Shown here: positions 1-6,560 of the stretch, piece after piece | Layout of the letters: each line of letters starts with the position of its first letter | Numbering within the stretch: position 1 is the stretch's first letter | DNA from: Planotetraspora thailandica | GTDB taxonomy: Bacteria > Actinomycetota > Actinomycetes > Streptosporangiales > Streptosporangiaceae | NCBI RefSeq assembly: GCF_016863335.1 | Contig: NZ_BOOR01000079.1 | Location: 1 to 51,335, forward strand | DNA length: 51,335 nucleotides | Direction: 5' to 3' | Translations under genes and position numbers: made by a program | Notes under the pieces: generated by a model | Told to the model about the DNA's origin: nothing | Seen by the model: the letters and a program-made list of their open reading frames with translations, nothing else | Database searches by the model: none

Positions 1-1
1 C

Positions 2-262
2 CCCGTCCGCTACTCCGACCTCGCGGACGCGATTCCCAGCATCTCCCAGCGCATGCTGACACTCACGCTGAAACAACTGCGGCGCAACGGGATCGTGACG
101 CGCACCACCTACCCCGAAGTACCGCCGCGCGTCGAGTACGCCCTCACGGAACTCGGCGCTTCGCTGCTCTCCACCGTCCTGGCCCTGGCGGCCTGGTCCG
201 CCGACCACCATGCCGAGATCCGCCGCCACCAGACCGCCTTCGACAGCGCCACCACGGCGTAG
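2..262 (+). CDS. HxlR-family transcriptional regulator, C-terminal part
   Basis: The reading frame is open from the left edge of the window and ends at 262, so only the last 86 or so residues are present. They contain the hallmark HxlR winged-helix segment: SISQRMLTLTLKQLRRNG (recognition helix) followed by the wing and PPRVEYALTELG, then a C-terminal helix ending in AAWSADHHAEIRRHQ. HxlR proteins are small dimeric DNA-binding regulators, often of nearby redox or detoxification genes. An internal ATG at 53 is inside the HTH and is not a credible start. The target gene is not visible; it may lie to the left. Family assignment is firm, function is not known. Confidence 0.9.
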   Translation, partial: PVRYSDLADAIPSISQRMLTLTLKQLRRNGIVTRTTYPEVPPRVEYALTELGASLLSTVLALAAWSADHHAEIRRHQTAFDSATTA

Positions 263-275
263 GAGGCAGCGCGCC

Positions 276-320
276 GTCAACTTGAGGTTGACGCAAGCCC
301 ATCGTCAACTTATGGTTGAC
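276..320. promoter_or_regulatory. Tandem palindromes overlapping the start of the Clp-N/HTH gene
   Basis: Two inverted repeats with the same 6-bp arms lie 28 bp apart: GTCAAC-TTGAG-GTTGAC at 276-292 and GTCAAC-TTATG-GTTGAC at 304-320. The outer flanking C and G extend both palindromes by one pair. The second ends two bases before the ATG at 323, so a bound protein would cover the translation start. No Shine-Dalgarno sequence is evident between them. The arrangement looks like a two-site operator. The obvious candidate ligand is the HTH-containing product of the gene itself (autoregulation), which is an inference. Confidence 0.7.
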
Positions 321-322
321 GC

Positions 323-1030
323 ATGGAGAACAAGCCTCGCCTGGACGACCTCATTACAGCGATCAAGACCCGGCACCCGGATGGGGACGCCTTACAACAA
401 CTGGCCGACGCGGTGGTGCTCGGCGAGCATCTCGGCGAGCTGGCCGACCACCTGATCGGCCATTTCGTGGATCAGGCCCGGCACTCGGGCGCCTCGTGGA
501 CGGACATCGGCCACAGCATGGGCGTCACGAAGCAGGCCGCGCAGAAGCGGTTCGTGGCCAAGGAACGCGACGGCTCGCTGGGCGACCACCTCAAACTCTT
601 CGCCCGATACGACGACGCGGCCCGCCGTGCGGTCGTCGGTTCCCAGGAGGCGGCCCGGCAGGCGCGGCACGACCGCATAGGCCCGGAGCACATCCTCCTC
701 GCGCTGCTGAACGAGTCGCAGTCGCCGGGGGCCAGGATCGTCGAAGCGCTGAGCGGAGCGTCCGACGCCGTCCGCGAGTCGATCGCCGGAACGTTCGGGC
801 CTCCCGGGGAGTCCGCCCTGCAGGGCCACATCGCGTTCGCCGCGCAGAGCGTCAAGGCCATGGAGCTCGCGGGACGCGAGGCGCTGCGCCTCGGCCACGA
901 ACACATCGGCACGGAGCACCTGCTGCTCGGCGTCCTGTCCCTCAGCGACAGCCCGGCCGCGGCCGTCCTCGAACAGGCGGGGGTCACGAAGGAAGGCGCC
1001 GAGGCGGAGATCGCACGGCTCGAACCGTAG
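323..1030 (+). CDS. Clp-N domain protein with N-terminal HTH-like region
   Basis: A 235-residue protein. Residues about 28-80 include a helix-turn-helix-like segment (SWTDIGHSMGVTKQAAQKRF, about 57-76). Residues about 95-230 hold two Clp-N type repeats, recognisable by RIGPEHILLALLNE and HIGTEHLLLGVLSLSD. Clp-N repeats in ClpA/ClpC bind adaptors and substrates, but no AAA+ ATPase domain follows, so this is not an unfoldase. Stand-alone HTH-Clp-N proteins occur in actinobacteria; their role is not established to my knowledge. The ATG at 323 sits directly behind two palindromes, suggesting tight, probably self-directed, control. The gene stands alone: HxlR ends 60 bp upstream and only relics follow. 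Confidence 0.8.
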   Translation: MENKPRLDDLITAIKTRHPDGDALQQLADAVVLGEHLGELADHLIGHFVDQARHSGASWTDIGHSMGVTKQAAQKRFVAKERDGSLGDHLKLFARYDDAARRAVVGSQEAARQARHDRIGPEHILLALLNESQSPGARIVEALSGASDAVRESIAGTFGPPGESALQGHIAFAAQSVKAMELAGREALRLGHEHIGTEHLLLGVLSLSDSPAAAVLEQAGVTKEGAEAEIARLEP

Positions 1031-1102
1031 TTCCTCGGAGCGCCCCGAGCCCGGCCACCACCGGGTCGCCGAGCTCGGCCTGATCAGTCCTGCGGGCTGT
1101 AG

Positions 1103-1255
1103 GGCAAGTCGCTGAGCGACGAGATGTTCCGGCTGGTCATCGCCGGAGACCTCGGAGAACCGGCCGTCACCACGTATCCTCTCAGGGACGTCGCGTGCGC
1201 CCACCGTGATCTGGAGTCGCGCCGCACGACGGGTTCACTCGTCCTGACGGTCTGA
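1103..1255 (+). pseudogene. C-terminal relic of a zinc-type quinone oxidoreductase
   Basis: An open stretch after an in-frame TAG at 1100-1102 encodes about 50 residues ending in AHRDLESRRTTGSLVLTV. That is the usual C-terminus of NADPH:quinone oxidoreductases of the MDR superfamily (PL..AAEAHRDLESRRTTGSLVL). The catalytic and NADPH-binding parts are missing upstream, so this is a 3'-end relic. It lies tail to tail with an HxlR relic at 1283-1411. HxlR and MDR genes are often neighbours, so the two may be leftovers of one lost module. Confidence 0.65.
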
Positions 1256-1282
1256 AAAGACGTCGATTCCGACAGGACCGAG

Positions 1283-1411
1283 TCAGCGTCGGGCGGCCCT
1301 GTTGGTCTCGATCTCCTGCTGGTGGTCCTGGGCCCAGGCGACCAGCGAGAGGGAGCGGCAGAGAAACTCTCGCCCAGCGGCGTGAGTGCCGCCCAGCCGC
1401 CCGAAGAGGTC
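1283..1411 (-). pseudogene. C-terminal relic of an HxlR-family regulator, frameshifted
   Basis: On the minus strand one frame gives AALTPLGESF and the next frame continues LCRSLSLVAWAQDHQQEIETN before the stop at 1283. Joined, these read like the end of an HxlR regulator (compare ALTELGASLL...LAAWSADHHAEIRRHQ in the gene at 2-262). The switch of frame inside the conserved region and the absence of an HTH upstream indicate a decayed gene. An open frame of 68 codons (1283-1489) exists and could be annotated as a hypothetical protein, but its first 40 residues match nothing I recognise. Confidence 0.5.
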
Positions 1412-1585
1412 ACGCACGAACGCGACCCTGCTCTCCTTCGGATCGCAGACATCGGTCATCACTTCGCGTATGGGCTTGTCCATGTTCACCAGCTTCGGTG
1501 CCCGGCAACGGCTGTGGGTTCTACAAGCGAAGGACCTCGGGTCCTAGTCCCACCGCCATGCGAAAGCCGGGCTCCGGGGCCGCGC

Positions 1586-2071
1586 TCAGGAATGCGTTCC
1601 GCTGTGGCCGGCCTCGGGCGCTCGGCTCGGCAGGTGAGCCCTGGCGGTCGCCGCGGCGTACTCGTCGGCGGTCATGCCGAGATGAGGGTATTGCCGGTGG
1701 AGGTCATGCTGGTCGTCGGCCCACTGCTGGTAGTCACGCCGGACCGTGGCCTCGTCGGAGTCTATGGCGTGGGCGATCTCGGCCCAGGTGACCCCGGCCA
1801 GCAGCGCGTGGTGGATGTTGGCGGGATGGCGGACGGTCCGCGCGATGCTCTCCGCAAGCGCCAGCAACTCGATGTGCTCGGCCGCGGTGAGCGGCGGCCG
1901 GTCCTCGGCTCCATGCCGGGCGGGGTCATAGATCCCACGGGCCACCAGCTCGACCCGGGCGCGAGCCGACGCGTCCTGGGCGGCCAGCTTGTCGTAGCGC
2001 TCCAGTTGCCGGCTGACGGGCATGTCGTAGCGAGCGTCGCGCCAGGTCGTGCTGTGCTCAGGCGTGGTCAT
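1586..2071 (-). CDS. Conserved hypothetical protein with HTH-like segment
   Basis: A 161-residue protein, ATG at 2071. It is charged and soluble with no signal peptide. The segment LLAGVTWAEIAHAIDSDEAT (about residues 92-111) resembles a helix-turn-helix of the kind that samples whether a site exists before binding, followed by VRRDYQQWADDQHDLH. I recognise the style from actinobacterial hypothetical proteins but cannot assign a function. It could be a small DNA-binding protein or an accessory protein of a mobile element. Codon use is typical of the host. The next gene on the same strand (DsrE-like) ends 68 bp upstream of its start, so the two may be cotranscribed. Confidence 0.7.
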   Translation of the reverse strand: MTTPEHSTTWRDARYDMPVSRQLERYDKLAAQDASARARVELVARGIYDPARHGAEDRPPLTAAEHIELLALAESIARTVRHPANIHHALLAGVTWAEIAHAIDSDEATVRRDYQQWADDQHDLHRQYPHLGMTADEYAAATARAHLPSRAPEAGHSGTHS

Positions 2072-2139
2072 GACGATTTCTCCAGGGCGAGGACGGCTTA
2101 CCCACCTTAACGACCACCCCGGACCAGCCGGGCCTGTGC

Positions 2140-2496
2140 TCAGAAGGTGATGACGGTGGCCTGTTCGAGCGTGAAGCGCAGAAACTCGTCGCGGGCCACC
2201 TGCAGGTTGAGCCCGCGACGTGCGAGTTCCACGTCTGTTCCGTCAGCGCGGGCCGCGTTGAGGCAGGCCCCCACACGGACACCGTCCGCGATCAGTTCGT
2301 CGATCTGGCGGTTGTAGGTGGCGCTCGCTTCGGAGGCATCCCCCTCGGAGAGGCGACGCTGGGCCGGTCCGAAACAGAAGACCTCCACGCTGCAGCCTCG
2401 CTCGGAAGCGACCTCCTGGATGCGCTGGGCTACACGTGTCCCTGTGGCGATCGAGTGGTCGTCGTCGTGAAACACGTGAATGACCGTCTTCGGCAC
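2140..2496 (-). CDS. DsrE/DsrF-like protein
   Basis: A 118-residue protein matching the small DsrE/DsrF alpha/beta fold: an N-terminal beta strand (KTVIHVFHDDDH), a helix, the strand CSVEVFCFGPA, and the family pattern ELIADGVRVGACLNAA with Cys78 at the position where DsrE-type proteins carry a reactive cysteine. Members move sulfur between proteins or act in thiol/polysulfide chemistry; many actinobacterial single-copy homologues are uncharacterised. No other sulfur-relay genes are nearby, so a sulfurtransferase role is only a possibility. It is divergent from the TetR operon across a 253-bp region that holds two inverted repeats. Confidence 0.75.
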   Translation of the reverse strand: MPKTVIHVFHDDDHSIATGTRVAQRIQEVASERGCSVEVFCFGPAQRRLSEGDASEASATYNRQIDELIADGVRVGACLNAARADGTDVELARRGLNLQVARDEFLRFTLEQATVITF

Positions 2497-2670
2497 CTTG
2501 TCGCCTTTCGAAGGTTTCGCCTGATGGACGGGGCAACGCTAGCACCGATCTCAAAATTCGGGATGATCGTCTCATAATACGGGCAATCGCCGTGTACTGC
2601 CGGGTGTGTTCACCGACGCAACCGGCAGTCTTCTTGTTCGCGCCCCACCCTCCTCGGCGCACGGAGCAGT

Positions 2671-2717
2671 GATAGGACTCCCTATCCACTATTGACTTCC
2701 CTAATGCCATTAGGGAA
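2671..2717. promoter_or_regulatory. Two inverted repeats upstream of the TetR gene (probable operator)
   Basis: TTCCCTAAT-GCC-ATTAGGGAA at 2697-2717 is a perfect 9-bp inverted repeat with a 3-bp spacer. A second one, GATAGG-ACTC-CCTATC, lies at 2671-2686. Both contain a CCCTA core, so they may be related sites of different strength. A TTGACT hexamer at 2693-2698 overlaps the first. The position, 33 bp before the GTG of the TetR gene at 2750, and the symmetry are what is expected of a TetR autoregulatory operator. A bound dimer could also affect the divergent DsrE-like gene. Confidence 0.75.
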
Positions 2718-2749
2718 TCCTTTGACATGTAGATCGACGGAGGAGAGAC

Positions 2750-3373
2750 GTGGACCGGCGGGCACGCAGGCGCGAAGAGACCATCAAAGAGATCCTCGAC
2801 CTGTCAGTGGAGGTCATGGCGGAAGAAGGCGTCGCCGCGCTGAGCCTGGCCGAGGTGGCACGGCGGATGGGCATGCGGACGCCCTCGCTGTACCAGTACT
2901 TCCCGTCGAAGACGGCGATCTACGACGCGCTGTTCGGCCAGAGCGCCCGCGACCTCAACGAGACCCTGCACAAGGCGACGGCCGGCCTGGACGTGCTCGA
3001 TCGACTACGGATCGGCACACTGAAGTTCGTCGAGTGGACGCGGCTCAACCCGGTGCGCGCGCAGTTGCTGTTCTGGCGGCCGGTTCCCGGATTCGTGCCG
3101 TCCGCCGAGGCCTTCGCTCCCGCCGTGGACAACGTCACCGAGGTGCGCACCGTCCTCGAGGACGCCGTCGCCGGCGGCCGCCTGCACCCCGCCGCCGCCA
3201 CCGATGACGGCGTCGCCCTGCTGAACACCCTGGTGGCCGGAGTCATCAGCCAGCAGATGGCGAACGAACCCGAAGCCCCGGTCGGCGAGGGCCGCTTCGA
3301 GCGACTGACGCCCACCGTCCTCGACCTTTTCATCACCCACTACGCACCTCACGGAGGAGGCGACCAGCCATGA
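2750..3373 (+). CDS. TetR/AcrR-family transcriptional regulator
   Basis: A 207-residue protein starting at GTG 2750, with a GGAGGAGA ribosome-binding site just upstream. The N-terminal HTH is canonical: ALSLAEVARRMGMRTPSLYQ followed by YFPSKTAIYDALF (about residues 30-65). The C-terminal ligand-binding half resembles the TetR_C/WHG group with VEWTRLNPVRAQLLFWRPVPG. It probably represses its own operon through the palindrome at 2697-2717. The stop overlaps the next gene's ATG by 4 bp (ATGA), so it is translationally coupled to the mycothiol-dependent enzyme and, downstream, the CrtC/AttH-like gene. The inducing ligand is unknown. Confidence 0.93.
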   Translation: MDRRARRREETIKEILDLSVEVMAEEGVAALSLAEVARRMGMRTPSLYQYFPSKTAIYDALFGQSARDLNETLHKATAGLDVLDRLRIGTLKFVEWTRLNPVRAQLLFWRPVPGFVPSAEAFAPAVDNVTEVRTVLEDAVAGGRLHPAAATDDGVALLNTLVAGVISQQMANEPEAPVGEGRFERLTPTVLDLFITHYAPHGGGDQP

Positions 3374-4173
3374 CAGCGGAGGCCGCAGTGCACGTCGGGT
3401 CCGTCCCGATGACGAGTCCGTCAGACGCCTACGACCTGCGAGCGGCGGAGCTCGCGACTTGGGAAGGTCTCTTGGCCGACCTGACCCCGGCCGACTGGGA
3501 CAAGCCCACCGTCTGCGACGCGTGGACCGTCGGCGACATCGTCCGCCACCTGGTCGCCCAGGCCGAGGAGCAGATCCGGCCCTGGCTGTTCCTCTTGCGC
3601 GACCGCAAGGCGACCCGGGCCTATCCGGATCTGCCGCAGCTGGACGCGCACATGCGGTTCGGGGCCGCGCTCCACGCTGACAGGTCCCGCCAGGAGGTGA
3701 TCGAACGCTTCCGGACACTGTGGCCCCAGGCCAACCTGGCCATGCGCCGCCGCCCCGCCCTGCTTCGCCGTATGAGCTTCCCCTCGGAGGACGGCCAGTA
3801 CGGCGCCTTCCGGCTTTCCCTCGCCGAGGTCTACGACGTGTTCCTCCCGCGAGACCTGTGGATGCACCGCGACGACATCAGCCGGGCCGTCGGCCGGCCG
3901 CCGGAGACGGGCTCCCACGACCGGCTCGTCGTCGAGCAGGTCCTGCGCGACCTGCACGCCCGCTGGACCCGGCACCCGGTCACGCTCGAGCTGACCGGTC
4001 CCGCGGGCGGCACCTTTGAGATCGGCGACGGCACCTCGGACACGACCGTCCGGCTGGACACCGTCGAATACATGCGCGCCCTCTCCGGACGCGCCGGCGC
4101 CCCTGCCGCCTCGGTCGTCACCGGCGACCACGACATGGCCGCCCCCGTGGCCACCGCACGCGTCCCGTTCTGA
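3370..4173 (+). CDS. Maleylpyruvate isomerase-family mycothiol-dependent enzyme
   Basis: A 267-residue protein overlapping the TetR stop by 4 bp. The N-terminal half is a DinB-like four-helix bundle of the mycothiol maleylpyruvate isomerase group: WEGLLADLTPADWDKPTVCD, then WTVGDIVRHLVAQAEEQ with the first metal-ligand histidine, and later the conserved DLWMHRDDISRA carrying a second histidine/aspartate. The C-terminal part resembles the sterol-carrier-like domain that follows in this family (VTLELTGPAGGTFEIGDG). Family members use mycothiol as a cofactor for isomerisation or detoxification; the substrate here is unknown. A possible alternative start is the ATG at 3409, which lacks the coupling overlap, so 3370 is preferred. 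Confidence 0.85.
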   Translation: MTAEAAVHVGSVPMTSPSDAYDLRAAELATWEGLLADLTPADWDKPTVCDAWTVGDIVRHLVAQAEEQIRPWLFLLRDRKATRAYPDLPQLDAHMRFGAALHADRSRQEVIERFRTLWPQANLAMRRRPALLRRMSFPSEDGQYGAFRLSLAEVYDVFLPRDLWMHRDDISRAVGRPPETGSHDRLVVEQVLRDLHARWTRHPVTLELTGPAGGTFEIGDGTSDTTVRLDTVEYMRALSGRAGAPAASVVTGDHDMAAPVATARVPF

Positions 4174-4256
4174 CCCCTGCCTCCGCCGGGCAGCCTCACG
4201 ATCCGGGCGGCTGCGTCGTCATGTCATGCAACAGAATCCCGAAGGAGAGGGAAGCC

Positions 4257-5363
4257 ATGACGCAGCAGACAGGCATCGCCCGCACCGACGCCGACTACCG
4301 ACGCATCGGCATAAGCCCGGACGTCGTCGCCGAATGGGAGGACGGCGCCCGCACCGACGGGCGCCGGGGCACCTACGAGTGGTGGTACTTCGACGCCCAC
4401 CTCGACGACGGCGCCACGCTCGTCGTCATCTTCATGACGAAGGACCTGTCCACGCCGGGCAAGCCGCTGAGCCCGGTGATCCGGCTGAACCTCGACCTGC
4501 CGGACGGCCGCCGGTACAACATCATCCAGGACTTCCCCGCCGCGTCGTTCTCGGCCCGGACCGACCGCGCCGACGTCCGGATCGCCGGAAACGTCTTCTC
4601 CGGCGACCTCGCGCACTACGAGATCCGGGCCGACGTCGGCGGTGTGCGGGTCGACGTCACCCTCGACGCCGAGATCCGGCCGTGGCGCCCGCACACCGGC
4701 TACCTGGTCTTCGGGGAGAAGCGAGATCTCGAGTTCTCCTGGCTCCCCGCCGTTCCCCAGGGGACGGTCCACGGCTCCTACGAGGTCGCGGGCGTGCGCA
4801 CCGAGGTCATCGGCATCGGCTACCACGACCACAACTGGGGCAACGTCGGGATGATGTCGATCATCCACGACTGGTACTGGGCCCGTGGCCAGGCCGGTCC
4901 CTACTCGGTGATCGCCTCCTACATCACCGCCCACGAGAAGTACGGCTACGAGCCGATCCCGATCTTCATGCTCGCCCGCGACGGTCACGTCGTCGCCGCC
5001 GACGCGTCGCGTGTCCGCTTCGAGGCGCTCGACACCTATCTCGACGGGAAGACCGGCAAGCCCGTAGCCCGCACCACTCGATATCACTACGGCGACAGAG
5101 ACAACGGCTACGTCGTCACTTTCACGAAGCACCGCGACCTGGTCGCCAACACCTTCGTCGAGCAGATGAAGGGCTGGCGCAAGGTCGCCGCGCGGCTGAT
5201 CGGCGTCGACGGCGCCTATCTCCGCTTCACCGGCGACCTCACGATCGATCGCCTTAAGAACGGCGAGACCGTGGAGACTTTCACCGAGGCGGCGATCTGG
5301 GAGCTGATGTACTTCGGCCACGCCCGCACCGAGACGCTCAGGCGATCGGGTCCCGCGAGCTGA
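4257..5363 (+). CDS. CrtC/AttH-like (lipocalin-type hydratase/cyclase) protein
   Basis: A 368-residue protein with start ATG 4257, chosen for the GAAGGAGAGG site upstream; an in-frame ATG at 4221 lacks one. Motifs EWWYFDAHLDDG near residue 40 and GIGYHDHNWGNVGM near 190 are characteristic of the CrtC (carotenoid 1,2-hydratase)/AttH/lipocalin-like superfamily. Members include carotenoid hydratases and fungal Diels-Alderase-like cyclases, acting on hydrophobic substrates in a beta-barrel pocket. No carotenoid genes are present, so carotenoid hydration is not supported. Its place as the third gene after TetR and a mycothiol enzyme suggests an inducible role with a hydrophobic compound. The product and substrate are unknown. 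Confidence 0.8.
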   Translation: MTQQTGIARTDADYRRIGISPDVVAEWEDGARTDGRRGTYEWWYFDAHLDDGATLVVIFMTKDLSTPGKPLSPVIRLNLDLPDGRRYNIIQDFPAASFSARTDRADVRIAGNVFSGDLAHYEIRADVGGVRVDVTLDAEIRPWRPHTGYLVFGEKRDLEFSWLPAVPQGTVHGSYEVAGVRTEVIGIGYHDHNWGNVGMMSIIHDWYWARGQAGPYSVIASYITAHEKYGYEPIPIFMLARDGHVVAADASRVRFEALDTYLDGKTGKPVARTTRYHYGDRDNGYVVTFTKHRDLVANTFVEQMKGWRKVAARLIGVDGAYLRFTGDLTIDRLKNGETVETFTEAAIWELMYFGHARTETLRRSGPAS

Positions 5364-5456
5364 CGCGGCAAAACCGTCAGCGGGTGGCCGGCGCGCCGCC
5401 CACATGCACTGCCCGCTCCAGGGGACCAGTCCGTGACCGCTGCAGGGGCAAGCGGC

Positions 5457-6560
5457 TCATGCCACCCGCTGCGGCTGCTCCGACGTCCGGAGCAGCTCCA
5501 CGATCGAGTCGTGGATCCTGTGCTCGTACGGCTGGCGCGAGCCGTACCCGATGGAGGCAGCGACGTTGCCGCCCGCCAGCCTGCCTTGACGCAGGGCATG
5601 CTGCCCGCTCATCGGGGTGATCTTGCCGGGCCTGGTGAGGTCGGGGACGGCGGCCACGTCGCCGCAGGCGTAGATCTCGGGACGGCCAGGCACGGCGAGG
5701 TGCTCGTCCACCCTGATCCTGCCCTGCTCGGCCGCCAGCCCGAGGTTGGTCACGAGCGGATCGGGGCGGACCCCGAAGCTCCACACGATCGTGCGGGTGG
5801 GGATGAACTCGCCGTCGGTGAGCCGCAGCCCCCGGGAGGTGACCTGGCCGAGCGAGGTCTGCGTCCGGACCTCCACGCCCCGCGACCGCAGCATCCGTGC
5901 CGTGGTCCTCGACAGTCGGTGCCGCATGTCAGGCAGCAGTCGCTCGGCGGGATCGGCCAGGATCCAGCGGATCGGCTGCCCGCGCAACCGCGGGTCGCGG
6001 CAGGCCATCGACTGGGACAACGACTGCCCGGCCGAGGCCGCCGCCGTACCCGCGTATCCCGCGCCGAGCACGACGAACGTGCAGTGCGCCGCGCGTTCGA
6101 AGGGGTCGGTGCTCGCGGCGGCCAGCGAAAGCTGCCGGTGGATGTGATCGCGCAACTGGAGGGCCTGGCCGACGTTGTGGAAGCCGACGCTGTGCGCCGA
6201 GACCGCGGAGACCTGGGCGACTTCGCTCACGCCTCCCGCCGCGACGACCAGCCGGTCGTAGGCCAGCACGCCGCCGTCGTACAGCACGCGCTGGGCGGGG
6301 GCGTCGATGTGGGTGACCGTGCCGAGCACCACCCGCACCCCCGGCAGCGTCTCGGCCAGCGGCACGCCCACCCGATCCGGCCTGAGGGCGCCCGTCATCA
6401 CCCGCGGAAGGAGTTCCGGATGCACCCCGACGCCGGTCGGGTTGACCAGCACGATCTCCGCGCCGGCTCCCACCCTGCGCGACAGGGTACGGGCCGCCTG
6501 GTATCCGGCGACGCCGGCTCCGACGATCACGACCTGTGGCCTGTTCGGTGTCACTGTCAT
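5457..6560 (-). CDS. NAD(P)/FAD-dependent oxidoreductase, NDH-2-like
   Basis: A 367-residue flavoprotein. The first dinucleotide motif is VVIVGAGVAGYQAARTL (residues 9-25), the second is VVLGAGYAGTAAASAG near 165, and the C-terminal FAD site shows IYACGDVAAVPDLTRPGK followed by SGQHALRQGRLAGGN. This is the layout of type II NADH dehydrogenases, monotopic enzymes that pass electrons from NADH to quinone. Its ATG at 6560 overlaps the stop of the cytochrome b gene by 4 bp, indicating translational coupling and a shared pathway at the membrane. It is shorter than the usual 400-450 residues and lacks an obvious C-terminal membrane anchor. The electron acceptor is inferred. Confidence 0.85.
   Translation of the reverse strand: MTVTPNRPQVVIVGAGVAGYQAARTLSRRVGAGAEIVLVNPTGVGVHPELLPRVMTGALRPDRVGVPLAETLPGVRVVLGTVTHIDAPAQRVLYDGGVLAYDRLVVAAGGVSEVAQVSAVSAHSVGFHNVGQALQLRDHIHRQLSLAAASTDPFERAAHCTFVVLGAGYAGTAAASAGQSLSQSMACRDPRLRGQPIRWILADPAERLLPDMRHRLSRTTARMLRSRGVEVRTQTSLGQVTSRGLRLTDGEFIPTRTIVWSFGVRPDPLVTNLGLAAEQGRIRVDEHLAVPGRPEIYACGDVAAVPDLTRPGKITPMSGQHALRQGRLAGGNVAASIGYGSRQPYEHRIHDSIVELLRTSEQPQRVA

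Noticed and set aside
4257-5363. Carotenoid 1,2-hydratase (crtC) as a specific name
   Set aside because: The family match is to the wider CrtC/AttH group, and there are no carotenoid genes in the window.
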